Positions 14,631 to 23,539 of a DNA stretch of 64,000 nucleotides are shown one piece after another. The stretch is from Domibacillus robiginosus (GTDB taxonomy: Bacteria; Bacillota; Bacilli; Bacillales; Domibacillaceae): the NCBI RefSeq assembly GCF_000966195.1, contig NZ_LAHL01000013.1, positions 124,001 through 188,000 of the forward strand, given 5' to 3'. The notes below the pieces were generated by a model. The model was not told the origin of the DNA and made no database searches. It worked only from the letters and a program-made list of their open reading frames with translations. Position numbers and translations under genes: made by a program. Each line of letters begins with the position of its first letter. Positions within the stretch are counted from its first letter, which is position 1.

Positions 14631-15641
14631 TTATTTCGGCATATTAACAAACATTTCGTCTACAGCCGGTTTTCCTTTAACCAATCCTGCCTGCTCCATC
14701 CAATCGGCTGTTTTTTGCCATGTTTCTTCTTCCTGATAGCCAAAGCCCTGTTCTGATTCCATAAGCGGCAGCAAAATATCCAGGCTTTCTTTTTCCACTT
14801 TTTCTTCAAGCGGGAAGTTTTCCTGCTCCTGGTTCGCCATTAAAATATCCAATGCGCCGTCCGGATCCTTTTTTACATCTTCAAATCCTTTGTCGGCTGC
14901 ACGCCAGAATGCCTCGATCAGTTCCGGATTTTCTTTCCATGTTTTGTCGCTTGTGACCGCAATTAATTCATAAAAAGGCGGTACACCATATTCAGTCAAA
15001 TCAAAATGAGCGGTTTTGTATCCTTCAAATTCCAGAAGCGGAACTTCATGATTAATATAAGCCCCTACAACTGCATCCGCTTTTTTGCTGATAAGAGATG
15101 CGTTTAATTCAAAGCCGACATCTACCAATTCTACTTTCGACGGATCGCCGCCGTCTTTCTCCACCATCGTTTTTACAATCGATTCATTCAATGGAATTCC
15201 TGTGTAGCCAACTGTTTTTCCTTCTAAATCTTTCGGCGATTTAATATTGCTTTCTGCAAGCGACACAACCCGGTTCAGCGGCTCTCGTACAATGGCGCCG
15301 ACTGATTTCACGCCAACATTTTGCTCAGTACGTGCCACAATCACGTCCGGCTGATACGTAATGGCCATTGTTACTTGATCAGACGCGGCCATTCCAATCG
15401 GGTCTGTCACATTTGCCGGGAATTGAATGTCCAGGTTAATGCCTTCATCTTCAAAGTAGCCCTTTTCCTTCGCTACATATAAAAAGCTGTGTACGGCATT
15501 TGGATACCAGTCCAGCATAATGCTGACATCCTGCATCTCCTTTTTGCCGCCCTCTTCTGCTGTTTCCGTTGGTTTTTCTTCATTGGCTCCGCATCCTGCG
15601 AGCATAGCCGCAGCGAGTGCCCCCGCTATCCATTTTTTCAT
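14631..15641 (-). CDS. thiY: ABC transporter substrate-binding lipoprotein for thiamin pyrimidines
   Basis: Extracytoplasmic binding protein of the THI5/NMT1/SsuA fold, 336 residues. It has a lipoprotein signal with lipobox LAGC (Cys near residue 17), then MLDWYPNAVHSFLYVAKEKG and VGYTGIPLNESI, as in pyrimidine-binding ThiY proteins. With ThiX and ThiZ it would import formylaminopyrimidine or related thiamin breakdown products for YlmB and TenA. The ATG at 15641 overlaps the thiX stop (ATGA) and has GGAGG 8 nt before it. Last gene of the TPP-riboswitch operon. Substrate follows from operon and family knowledge. Confidence 0.88.
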   Translation of the reverse strand: MKKWIAGALAAAMLAGCGANEEKPTETAEEGGKKEMQDVSIMLDWYPNAVHSFLYVAKEKGYFEDEGINLDIQFPANVTDPIGMAASDQVTMAITYQPDVIVARTEQNVGVKSVGAIVREPLNRVVSLAESNIKSPKDLEGKTVGYTGIPLNESIVKTMVEKDGGDPSKVELVDVGFELNASLISKKADAVVGAYINHEVPLLEFEGYKTAHFDLTEYGVPPFYELIAVTSDKTWKENPELIEAFWRAADKGFEDVKKDPDGALDILMANQEQENFPLEEKVEKESLDILLPLMESEQGFGYQEEETWQKTADWMEQAGLVKGKPAVDEMFVNMPK

Positions 15642-16384
15642 TCGTTTTTCCTCCATTTCATTGACCGCTTTTCAAGCAGTTTAACCATTACAAATAACAC
15701 AATGCCTACAATCGAGAGCAGCACAACAGGTGCAAAAACAGCCGCTCCATCAAACTGGGTCATCATGCGGCGGCTGAAATAACCAAGCCCGGCCTGTGCT
15801 CCGAGCCATTCCCCAATTGCTGCACCAATGACGCTTAATGTGACAGCGACCTTTAATCCTGAATAAAAGTGCGGCTTTGCAGAAGGCACCTGCACTTTAA
15901 AGAAAATATCCTTTTTTGTTCCGCCCATTGTGAGCATCAATTCACGCAGTTCTTTACTGCTCGATTTTAACCCGTCAAATGTATTGACCGTGATCGGAAA
16001 AAATGTAATAAGCACCGTTACGACAACCTTGCTCCAAATCCCATAGCCGAAAAACAAAATAAAAATAGGCGCCAGCGCAATGGTTGGAATCATTTGCGAT
16101 GAAATCACAATCGGATAAAAAGCCCGTTCTGCCGTTTCACTTGCTGCCATCCAGACCGCCAGCGCCACGCCAAGCACAATCGAGATGGCAAGCCCGATTA
16201 AAATGATCGACAGTGTAGACGGCAGATGCTCTAGAAAAAGTGTTTCCCGGAGCTCCCAAAAACGAACCGCTACACCAGACGGAGATGGAAAAATAAACGG
16301 AAGATTCACCAGGCGGGCGGCCAGCTCCCATAAGCCGAATAGGAGAAGCACAATCAGCAGGGCAGGCCCATACTTCTTCATCAT
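15638..16384 (-). CDS. thiX: ABC transporter permease for thiamin pyrimidines
   Basis: 248-residue permease with about six membrane helices. The EAA-type loop lies in the segment GGTKKDIFFKVQVPSAKPHF with its conserved Gly, and IGEWLGAQAGLGYF follows, as in SsuC/TauC/ThiX permeases. It overlaps the ATPase gene before it and the binding-protein gene after it by 4 bp each. It forms the channel for the ThiY ligand. Confidence 0.88.
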   Translation of the reverse strand: MMKKYGPALLIVLLLFGLWELAARLVNLPFIFPSPSGVAVRFWELRETLFLEHLPSTLSIILIGLAISIVLGVALAVWMAASETAERAFYPIVISSQMIPTIALAPIFILFFGYGIWSKVVVTVLITFFPITVNTFDGLKSSSKELRELMLTMGGTKKDIFFKVQVPSAKPHFYSGLKVAVTLSVIGAAIGEWLGAQAGLGYFSRRMMTQFDGAAVFAPVVLLSIVGIVLFVMVKLLEKRSMKWRKNE

Positions 16385-17145
16385 GGCTTTTTCACTCCGC
16401 TCCGCAGCTGGTCAATCAAATCATTTTTCAGTTTTAAGACGGCCGAATCATTCAAGTCCCGCTGCGACCTCGGACGATCAAGTGGAACGGCTACCTCCTG
16501 GAGTGTACGGACCGGTGTATCCTGAAAAATGAAAATACGGTCTGACAAAAATAGCGCTTCGTTCACGTCGTGAGTAATAAACAGGATCGTCTTTTCCCGC
16601 TTTTCCCATTGATCCAACAGCCATTCCTGCATGGACAAACGTGTAATGGCATCCAATGCACTGAACGGTTCATCAAGAAGCAGAATATTGGAACCGGTCA
16701 AAACAGAGCGTAAAAAGGATACACGCTGGCGCATGCCGCCGGAAAGTTCAGACGGGTATTTGTCCGCTGATCCTTCAAGTCCAAACTCATCCAGCAGCGG
16801 TATAATGCGTTTGGCTGCTTCTCTTTTAGATATGCCGGCCAGCTCAAGCGGAACAGACGCATTTTCAAGCACTGTCCGCCACGGCATTAACAAGTCCTGC
16901 TGCGGCATGTAGCCGGTACGGCCATGCCGGCTTTCGAACTGCTCTCCATTTAACCAAACAGCACCCGCCTCCTCCTGTTCCAGTCCGGTAATCAGCCGAA
17001 ACAGGGTGCTTTTTCCGGAACCGCTCGCTCCAATAATCGTGACAAATTCACGGTCGTACACCGTCATATTCAACTGATCAAGGATTAGTTTTTTGCCGCC
17101 GTACGAAAACGACACATCCTGAAACTGGAGAACCGGCTTACGCAT
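16381..17145 (-). CDS. thiZ: ABC transporter ATPase for thiamin pyrimidines
   Basis: 254-residue nitrate/sulfonate/taurine-type ATPase. Walker A GASGSGKST, Q-loop YMPQQD, signature LSGGMRQRVSF, Walker B ILLLDEPFSALD, His switch FITHDVNEA. The MRKPVLQF start at 17145 lies inside the end of tenA (8-bp overlap), so it is translated by coupling. It powers uptake through ThiX. Confidence 0.88.
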   Translation of the reverse strand: MRKPVLQFQDVSFSYGGKKLILDQLNMTVYDREFVTIIGASGSGKSTLFRLITGLEQEEAGAVWLNGEQFESRHGRTGYMPQQDLLMPWRTVLENASVPLELAGISKREAAKRIIPLLDEFGLEGSADKYPSELSGGMRQRVSFLRSVLTGSNILLLDEPFSALDAITRLSMQEWLLDQWEKREKTILFITHDVNEALFLSDRIFIFQDTPVRTLQEVAVPLDRPRSQRDLNDSAVLKLKNDLIDQLRSGVKKP

Positions 17146-17812
17146 CGCCAGGCCACATTTCTCCGTTGTATGCCATGTCCCAAAACATGTATTCAAACCG
17201 GGTTGTGTTTAAGAAAATGTCTTCAAGCCGCGCACGCTCCCGCTCTGACTTTCCTTCCGCCTGCTCGTCCATTAAATCAATGCACCACTGGGCAAGCTGG
17301 CCAAATTCTTCTGAGGCATACATCCGAATCCACTCGCCATACAGCTTATGGTCCGCAGCGCCCGGCCGTTTACTTAATTCCTTGCCAATTTCCCAGTAGC
17401 TCCAGGCACATGGAAGCACGGCCGCCATTACATCCGCCAGCGTTCCATTTTGAGCCGCGTGCAGCATGTAATGCGTATAAGCAAGTGTAACCGGCGACGG
17501 CTTTGCTGCTTTAAGCTCTTCTTCTGTAATACCAAAGCGTGCCGCATACTGCCGGTGCAGAGCCATTTCTTCGTTTAACGTTCCGTCTAAAAGCGCAGCA
17601 AACCGGCCCATCGTCGCCACATCATCCGCTTTTACTGCTCCAATCGCAAACACTTTCGCATATTGAATCAAGTACAAGTAATCCTGCACCATGTAAAAAC
17701 GAAACCGGTCGGGATGAAGCGTTCCATCTCCCATTCCCTGCACAAATGGATGCTGGTGGTTTTGCTGCCAGATCGGCAGGCATTTCTCCCGCAAATGATC
17801 ACTAAATTTCAT
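17138..17812 (-). CDS. tenA: aminopyrimidine aminohydrolase TenA
   Basis: Hydrolyses aminopyrimidine from degraded thiamin to hydroxymethylpyrimidine. The 224 residues cover the TenA fold: HPFVQGMGDGTL, FYMVQDYLYL, and the active-site Cys in AAVLPCAWSYWEIG with YGEWIRMY and EEFGQ helices after it. It follows ylmB by 1 nt, and the two enzymes act in sequence: YlmB deformylates, TenA deaminates. Cytoplasmic. Confidence 0.93.
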   Translation of the reverse strand: MKFSDHLREKCLPIWQQNHQHPFVQGMGDGTLHPDRFRFYMVQDYLYLIQYAKVFAIGAVKADDVATMGRFAALLDGTLNEEMALHRQYAARFGITEEELKAAKPSPVTLAYTHYMLHAAQNGTLADVMAAVLPCAWSYWEIGKELSKRPGAADHKLYGEWIRMYASEEFGQLAQWCIDLMDEQAEGKSERERARLEDIFLNTTRFEYMFWDMAYNGEMWPGDA

Positions 17813-17813
17813 C

Positions 17814-19097
17814 TTAGTATTCTCCTTTCTTTTGATGCGTCCAATTGTAAATAAAAGCTGCCATCACTTTTGTATAGTGAACAAGTTCATCAATGTCGAG
17901 CTGCTCGTTCACCGCATGTGCATGACGAAGAGCGCCTGGTCCGTAAATAGCTGTTGGAATGCCGGCATCTGCAAGCCAGCCGCCGTCCGTCACAGAAGGA
18001 GACACATCTAAGACAGGTTTTTCCCCCAGTACAGCTTGATGGGCGTTCATCAATGTATGTACAGCCGTACAATGAGGATCCACCTCAAATGAAGGAAAGA
18101 TTTCGCCCCGGTCTTCAATCATAGACGTACCGCCCCATTCAAACTGCGGCGGGTTCTTTTGCATCCATAAATCTCCTTTAGCAATATTTCTAATAAATTC
18201 TTCCACTTCCTTTGCCACACTTTCGTATGTTTCATCCGGATAAAAATGAACCGTGATCCATAGACGGCATTCATCCGCAATAAAAGCCGCATGGCGTCCG
18301 CCCTCGATCACCGCAGGATTAATGGTTGTTGTTCCCGGCGGAAAGCCCGGGTAGCTCTTCATTACCGCCCAGTGCCGCTCAAGCTCCTGCAGACCATGAA
18401 TAATCTTTGTCATTTTTTCGATCGCACTGGCACCCATCAGCCGGCCCCCTGCATGAATCATCTGCCGGCGCGTAGCATCATGGAAGGTCTGCTCACTTTT
18501 TAACGTAATCCAGCCGGTAATGACACCGCCCTGCCCTTGAATGTGCAGTTCACTCGTATCGGCTACAAGAGCGAAATCAGCACGATAGCCGCGTCTGCAG
18601 CACTCCAACGTGCCTGCCTCGCCGACTTCTTCACCGATAACCGATTCAAAGATTACATCACCCGGGAGCTTGATTCCCGCTTCATGAAAAAGCTGAATCG
18701 CAAACAGAGCTCCAGCCAGCCCTCCCTTCATATCTGCGGCTCCACGTCCGACAATTGCATTTTCCTTCACGGTCGGTGTGAATGGGTCTGTTTCCCATTT
18801 CTCATCGGGCGTTACTTCTGCCACGTCCACATGACCGTTAATAATAAGACTTTTATGACCTTCGCTGTTTGTGCCCTTTAACGTCCCCACCACATTGGGG
18901 TCATTCGGATATACATCCCATTTGTCAATTTCAAAGCCCTTTTCGCCCAAAAACCGGGCGATAAACTGCTGGGCTTCTTCCGTATTACGTGCTGGCGGTG
19001 CTGGTGTACGGAATGAAATTAACGTCTTCAACAGTTCAATTAGCTCTTCTTTTCGTCCGTCAATTTGTGTATGTATTTCTTCGATCGTTTCTTTCAA
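17814..19097 (-). CDS. ylmB: ArgE/DapE family deacylase, probable formylaminopyrimidine deformylase YlmB
   Basis: M20 zinc amidohydrolase of 427 residues. Metal and catalytic positions are visible in LIINGHVDVAEV, GRGAADMKGGLAG, VFESVIGEEVGEAGTLEC and the C-terminal PGALRHAHAVNEQLD. As first gene of a TPP-riboswitch operon with tenA and a pyrimidine ABC transporter, it matches YlmB of the Bacillus halodurans salvage pathway, which removes the formyl group from formylaminopyrimidine. A general N-acyl amino acid deacylase is the alternative from sequence alone. The ATG at 19097 follows GGAAG. Confidence 0.85.
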   Translation of the reverse strand: MKETIEEIHTQIDGRKEELIELLKTLISFRTPAPPARNTEEAQQFIARFLGEKGFEIDKWDVYPNDPNVVGTLKGTNSEGHKSLIINGHVDVAEVTPDEKWETDPFTPTVKENAIVGRGAADMKGGLAGALFAIQLFHEAGIKLPGDVIFESVIGEEVGEAGTLECCRRGYRADFALVADTSELHIQGQGGVITGWITLKSEQTFHDATRRQMIHAGGRLMGASAIEKMTKIIHGLQELERHWAVMKSYPGFPPGTTTINPAVIEGGRHAAFIADECRLWITVHFYPDETYESVAKEVEEFIRNIAKGDLWMQKNPPQFEWGGTSMIEDRGEIFPSFEVDPHCTAVHTLMNAHQAVLGEKPVLDVSPSVTDGGWLADAGIPTAIYGPGALRHAHAVNEQLDIDELVHYTKVMAAFIYNWTHQKKGEY

Positions 19098-19120
19098 GGC
19101 ACTCTTCCTTTCTTGAACGT

Positions 19121-19154
19121 AAAAAAGCCGCTTCTTCGCATGGAAGAAACGGCT
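19121..19154 (-). terminator. terminator of the TPP riboswitch expression platform
   Basis: Minus strand GCCGTTTCTTC-CATGC-GAAGAAGCGGC followed by six T, between the aptamer and ylmB. Confidence 0.85.
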
Positions 19155-19186
19155 GTTATGACAAGTAGAAATAAAGCGTCAAAACA

Positions 19187-19277
19187 CCTCTTCCTTACGC
19201 CGGTACGAACCGGTTCAAGTTATAAGGGTTAAGGCAGATCGCCTCTCTCAGCCCAGTTAAGGGCACCCCCAGCGGTG
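19187..19277 (-). ncRNA. TPP riboswitch (THI box)
   Basis: Minus-strand leader with the THI-box core: GGGGGTGCCC, then ACTGGGCTGAGAGAGGCG, then AACCCTTATAACTTGAACC and CCGGCGTAAGGAAGAGG. It is followed by an intrinsic terminator and the ylmB-tenA-thiZXY operon, so excess TPP should stop transcription. A probable promoter lies upstream: TTGAAT (19329-19334) and TAAAAC (19306-19311) with a 17-bp spacer, inside the end of the preceding gene. Confidence 0.96.
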
Positions 19278-19326
19278 ATTTCTATTTAATTTGATCTTGA
19301 TACTAGTTTTATCACACTAAAGCATC

Positions 19327-20319
19327 TCATTCAATAGTAAATGCAATTTTACCTATTTGTTCGGCTCTTTCCATTCGGATGAATGCGTCTTCAAATTGGT
19401 CTAACGTGTAGGTCCGGTCCATTACCGGACGCAGATTATGAGTCTCAATAAACGCAAGCATTTCTCTCATTTCTTCTCTGCTCCCAAGCGTGGAGCCGTA
19501 CATATTAAACTGCCCGTAGAAAAATGTACGCAAATTGATCATTACTTCATCGCCGGCAGAGGCGCCAAATGTCACAATGGTGCCGCCTGTTTTTAACTGC
19601 TCAAGTGACCGGTTAAATGTGGCTGCTCCGACAGACTCGATGACGAGATCGACTTTTTCTCCGTCAAGTGCTTCGCGCCAATCAGCAGCTGAATCAATTG
19701 CTTTATCCGCACCGAGTTCCAGTGCTCTTTGGCGCTTTTCCTCTGACCGGGATGTTACATACACTGTAGCACCGGCTGCTTTGGCAAACTGCAGCAAGAA
19801 AGTGGCTACTCCGCTTCCAATCCCGGGAATCAAAACAGTCATGCCCGGCTTTACTTTTCCTCTTGTAAAAAGAGCCCGGTAAGCGGTCAGGGCAGCAAGC
19901 GACAGAACACCGGCTTCCTCCCACGATAAGTGAGCCGGCTTTGGCATCGCATTTTCTGCCGGCACCGTAATAAACTCAGCAAATGTTCCATGAAAAGGAA
20001 GACCAACAATTTCAAAGCCCTCCGGCGGAGCATCGCTTTTATCTGGCCATCCCAGACCCGGATTGATGATTACTTCGTCTCCCTTTTGGATCGTTGTTAC
20101 ACCAGCACCGACTTCCTCAACAATGCCAGCGCCGTCTGATCCGATCACGAGCGGCGGCTCTGTTTCCTTATGGCGGTGCAGCACAAAAAGGTCGCGATGA
20201 TTTAATCCAGCTGCTTTTAACCGCACTCGCACTTCCCCCGGACCGGTTGCCGGCTTTTCGACCTGTCCGGCCCAAACGCCTAAAAGTCCTGGCGCGCCTT
20301 TATGCAGGATCGCTTTCAT
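19327..20319 (-). CDS. zinc-type alcohol dehydrogenase-like protein (MDR superfamily), paralogue A
   Basis: 330-residue MDR oxidoreductase. The GroES-like N-terminal half has LNHRDLFVLHR and VIGSDGAGIVEEVGAG; the NADPH-binding half has LIPGIGSGVATFLLQFAKAAG and KAIDSAADWREAL. It resembles B. subtilis YogA and quinone oxidoreductases. I see no complete structural-zinc Cys set, so it may be zinc-free. A similar paralogue of 333 residues lies 1.7 kb away at 22033-23034, and the two flank the EamA and zincin genes. Substrate unknown. Confidence 0.85.
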   Translation of the reverse strand: MKAILHKGAPGLLGVWAGQVEKPATGPGEVRVRLKAAGLNHRDLFVLHRHKETEPPLVIGSDGAGIVEEVGAGVTTIQKGDEVIINPGLGWPDKSDAPPEGFEIVGLPFHGTFAEFITVPAENAMPKPAHLSWEEAGVLSLAALTAYRALFTRGKVKPGMTVLIPGIGSGVATFLLQFAKAAGATVYVTSRSEEKRQRALELGADKAIDSAADWREALDGEKVDLVIESVGAATFNRSLEQLKTGGTIVTFGASAGDEVMINLRTFFYGQFNMYGSTLGSREEMREMLAFIETHNLRPVMDRTYTLDQFEDAFIRMERAEQIGKIAFTIE

Positions 20320-20343
20320 GAAATTCCCCCTTTATTCTGTCAA

Positions 20344-20363
20344 TATGTTATGATTTTAACATA
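20344..20363. promoter_or_regulatory. inverted repeat between divergent genes
   Basis: TATGTTA-TGATTT-TAACATA, perfect 7-bp arms, in the 119-bp gap between the dehydrogenase and EamA-like genes. Possible operator or simply AT-rich promoter sequence. Confidence 0.35.
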
Positions 20364-20438
20364 CATATAGACAAAGCCTGGAATTCCGTGTTCTTGCAAT
20401 CTGCTAAAAACCGGAAGGCTTCAAAATGAGGCGATACG

Positions 20439-21395
20439 ATGAAAGAAATAGCAATTGGTCTTTTAGCTTCTGTTTTTTTCGCGGTTACCTTCGTGTTAAA
20501 CCGTTCGATGGAGCTGTCCGGCGGCAGCTGGATGTGGAGTGCATCTCTTCGCTTTTTATTTATGCTGCCTTTCTTTGTTGTAATTGTTGCCATGCGCGGT
20601 ACATTACGGCAGCTGCTTTCTGAAATGAAGCAGCACCCCGCCGCCTGGATCGTATGGAGTTTTTTCGGCTTTGTACTTTTTTATGCACCGATTACGTACG
20701 CAGCCGCGTCAGGTCCCGGCTGGCTAATTGGCGGTACATGGCAGCTGACGATTGTAGCTGGTGTTTTATTAACACCGCTTTTTGGAGAAAGAAAAAATGG
20801 ACAAATGGTTCGTCATAAAATTCCTCTCGGTGCGCTGGCAATCTCCTGTGTGATTTTAGTCGGGATTGCTATGCTGCAGCTGGAAAAGTCCGATGGCTTA
20901 ACCCTGTCTGGCTTTCTTACCGGCGTCCTGCCCGTTTTAATTGCCGCTTTTGCCTACCCGCTTGGCAACCGGAAAATGATGGAGCTGTGCGGTGGACGGA
21001 TTGATACGTTTTCACGCATTCTCGGGATGATTCTGGCAAGTCTTCCATTTTGGCTCCTGCTTAGCGCGTTGGGGTGGGGAATGGACGGAGCTCCTTCATC
21101 AAGCCAGCTGACACAAACATTTATTGTCGGCTTGTCATCCGGAGTCATTGCCACTACACTGTTTTTTATTGCAACTGACCGTTCACGAAACAATCCTGGC
21201 CGGCTTGCTTCCGTTGAAGCCACTCAATCTGCCCAGGTGCTTTTTACATTAATCGGTGAAGTGCTGCTTTTCGGTGCTGCGCTTCCTGGTTTGTCAGCAT
21301 CGGTTGGCCTGGCACTGATTATTATTGGTATGATTTTGCACAGCTGGTATACGAAGAAGCTAAAAGAACGTGAGCTGCGTGAGCACGTAGCATAA
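20439..21395 (+). CDS. EamA-like multidrug resistance efflux transporter
   Basis: 318-residue membrane protein with about ten helices of the drug/metabolite transporter superfamily; GPGWLIGGTWQLTIVAGVLL and RNNPGRLASVEATQSAQVLF match the multidrug efflux (EmrE-like, PF13536-type) branch. Substrate not predictable. The ATG at 20439 has a weak GAGGCG site upstream. It is divergent from dehydrogenase A and followed 30 nt later by the zincin gene, probably in one mRNA. Confidence 0.8.
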   Translation: MKEIAIGLLASVFFAVTFVLNRSMELSGGSWMWSASLRFLFMLPFFVVIVAMRGTLRQLLSEMKQHPAAWIVWSFFGFVLFYAPITYAAASGPGWLIGGTWQLTIVAGVLLTPLFGERKNGQMVRHKIPLGALAISCVILVGIAMLQLEKSDGLTLSGFLTGVLPVLIAAFAYPLGNRKMMELCGGRIDTFSRILGMILASLPFWLLLSALGWGMDGAPSSSQLTQTFIVGLSSGVIATTLFFIATDRSRNNPGRLASVEATQSAQVLFTLIGEVLLFGAALPGLSASVGLALIIIGMILHSWYTKKLKERELREHVA

Positions 21396-21425
21396 CAGAC
21401 AGCAAACGATCATAGGAGGCCGGTT

Positions 21426-21989
21426 ATGAATCTTCCGCGCAAACCTGACTATACGATTCAACTCAACATGAAGAGTATTCATATTTGGTCGATCGTGCTT
21501 ACTCTCTTATTGATTTTAGCAGGCGGTTTTTTCACTATTCTTTTTTACGGAGAAAGCCGCTTTTCCTTTTCTCTGCTTGATGTATTGCTATGGGGAGTTT
21601 TATACATCCTGCTCATTATTCTTCATGAAATATGCCATTTGATCGGATTTATCGTTTGGGGAAAATGCAAAAAAGAAGATTTGCTATATGGAGTTAACCG
21701 GGAGCTTGGTATTGCTTATGCCGGGACAAAAAAAATACTTCCCGTCCATGCGATGAGAAGAGCGCTGCTGCTGCCCTTCTGGATAACCGGGCTGCTTCCG
21801 TTCGCAGCAGGCATCTGGCTAAACAGCGTGCTTTTGATTATTGTAGGTGCTTCTTTGATTGGGGGAGCAGCCGGTGATTTCTCCATGTACAAACAACTGC
21901 GCCGTGTAAAGCCGGACGCATTTGTCCTCGATCATACGCATAAGCCGGTTCTGTATATTTTTAACGAAAAAATAGACAGTCCTTCTTAA
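21426..21989 (+). CDS. DUF3267 putative zincin peptidase
   Basis: 187-residue membrane protein. An HEICH sequence (HExxH zinc-binding motif) lies within a hydrophobic segment at about residue 74 (IILHEICHLIGF), with further membrane helices at about 20-45, 115-130 and 135-150. This is the layout of DUF3267 proteins, proposed membrane metallopeptidases. GGAGGCCGGTT precedes the ATG. Target unknown. Confidence 0.8.
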   Translation: MNLPRKPDYTIQLNMKSIHIWSIVLTLLLILAGGFFTILFYGESRFSFSLLDVLLWGVLYILLIILHEICHLIGFIVWGKCKKEDLLYGVNRELGIAYAGTKKILPVHAMRRALLLPFWITGLLPFAAGIWLNSVLLIIVGASLIGGAAGDFSMYKQLRRVKPDAFVLDHTHKPVLYIFNEKIDSPS

Positions 21990-22032
21990 GGAGCTGCCCA
22001 CTTTTGCTTCCGAGTGTACCGGGGGTACTACA

Positions 22033-23034
22033 TTAAATATCGAGTACAATTTTTCCGAATGAGTCACCATGTTCCATGTACTGAAGAGCCTCCGCCGCCT
22101 CTTCAAGCGGGAAATGCCTGTCAATAACCGGACGGATTTTTTCTTGTTCAAATAGCGTCAGCATGTCTGCAAATTCTTGCGGACTGCCCATGGTTGTCCC
22201 GCGTATATCCAGATGCTTGAAGAATGCGCGTGGCAGCACTAGCTCAGGTACCGGTCCTGTTGTCGCGCCAAAGCTTACAATTCGTCCTCCCGGCTTGGCA
22301 AGGTCAATTAAACGGTTAAAGGTTTCTCCACCGACTCCATCAATAATAAGATCAGCACCGCCCATTTCGCTTTTTAGCTTTTTAGCCCATTTATCGGCCC
22401 GGTAATTGATGCCGCCGGCTGCACCCATTTGCCTGGCCCGCTCTAATTTTTCATCACTGCTTGATGAAACAAATACATGTGCTCCTTTTGCAACAGCAAT
22501 TTGCAAAGCAAACAGAGCCACACCGCCGCCAATACCTGGAATAAACACAGTATCCCCTTTTTTTAGTTCACCACGGGTTATCAGTGCCCGGTAAGCCGTA
22601 AGAGCAGAAAGAGGAAGTGCCGCTGCTTCCGGCCATGTCAAATAAGACGGCTTTTTATATACATTCTCACATGAAATCTTTACGTATTCGGCATAAGTTC
22701 CGTCTGTAGGCATGCCAAGAATATGAAAGTCCGGATGGTTGAACCGAATGTCTTCTCCCCATTGAAGACCTGGATTAATCACAACCTCATCCCCTGCCCG
22801 CAAACTTTCTACCCCGTCTCCCACCGACTCTACAATTCCCGCTCCATCTGCTCCAAGAACAGCTGGCAGCTTCATACCGGGATACATTCCATATGTAATG
22901 AAAACATCGCGCCGATTTAGGGACGCGTTTTTTAGCTTCACAATAATTTCCCAGCTGCCCGCAGCCGGTTTTTCCATTTCTGTACGCTTTACTGCGTTCG
23001 GTCCGCCTGTTTCCTGCAATAGCATCGCTTTCAT
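22033..23034 (-). CDS. zinc-type alcohol dehydrogenase-like protein (MDR superfamily), paralogue B
   Basis: 333-residue MDR oxidoreductase similar along its whole length to the gene at 19327-20319: LNRRDVFITYG, VLGADGAGIVESVGDGV, VINPGLQWG, FIPGIGGGVALFALQIAVAKG. Both look like members of the YogA group. The proximity of two divergent copies suggests an old local duplication or separate recruitment. The ATG at 23034 follows AGGAGAAGG. Substrate unknown. Confidence 0.85.
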   Translation of the reverse strand: MKAMLLQETGGPNAVKRTEMEKPAAGSWEIIVKLKNASLNRRDVFITYGMYPGMKLPAVLGADGAGIVESVGDGVESLRAGDEVVINPGLQWGEDIRFNHPDFHILGMPTDGTYAEYVKISCENVYKKPSYLTWPEAAALPLSALTAYRALITRGELKKGDTVFIPGIGGGVALFALQIAVAKGAHVFVSSSSDEKLERARQMGAAGGINYRADKWAKKLKSEMGGADLIIDGVGGETFNRLIDLAKPGGRIVSFGATTGPVPELVLPRAFFKHLDIRGTTMGSPQEFADMLTLFEQEKIRPVIDRHFPLEEAAEALQYMEHGDSFGKIVLDI

Positions 23035-23146
23035 TACCTTCTCCTCCTTTGTTCGACATTTTTCTGCGTTTACCCGTTCATTTTAACAAGAAAACATGCC
23101 TCTGCATACGATATAGCATTATGATGCCAAAAAGGATGTGCTTGTG

Positions 23147-23527
23147 ATGTTGACCGAGAAACTGATGAAAGCGATCAATGGAGAATATACATCCATTCAT
23201 GTTTATGAGAAACTGGCGGACATGGCTTCTACACCTTCCCAAAAATCGCGGCTCTTAGCCATTCGCGCTGATGAACTCAGACACTTTGAAACATTTTCCG
23301 CTCTTTATCATGCATTAACCGGCAACGCTCCTTCTCCTGTCCTTACTGAATCCTCCCCGAAAACGTTCAAACAGGGCATTCTGCAGGCTTTTCAGGATGA
23401 GCAGGAGACATCCGAGTTTTATCAGGAAACAGCCGATTCCTCTCATCTTCCTTACGTGAAGAAAGTGTTTGCCCGGGCGGCTGCCGATGAGCAGCGTCAT
23501 GCGGTTTGGTTTTTATCTTTTTTGTAG
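23147..23527 (+). CDS. ferritin-like (rubrerythrin-type) four-helix protein
   Basis: 126-residue helical protein. Di-iron-type ligands appear as paired motifs: NGEYTSIHVYEKL, ADELRHFETF, FQDEQETSEFYQET and ADEQRHAVWFLSFL, giving the repeated E...ExxH pattern of ferritin-like domains. It probably binds a di-iron centre with a role in oxidative or iron stress, but this is inference. I take the ATG at 23147; GTG codons at 23138 and 23144 are also possible, with AAAAGG at 23130-23135. Confidence 0.75.
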   Translation: MLTEKLMKAINGEYTSIHVYEKLADMASTPSQKSRLLAIRADELRHFETFSALYHALTGNAPSPVLTESSPKTFKQGILQAFQDEQETSEFYQETADSSHLPYVKKVFARAAADEQRHAVWFLSFL

Positions 23528-23539
23528 GCCAGGAGCTTC

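Noticed and set aside
20361-20375. Sequence TATAGACAAAG at 20367-20377 as another element end
   Set aside because: No matching right end and no terminator hairpin beside it; an 11-bp AT-rich match alone is likely chance.
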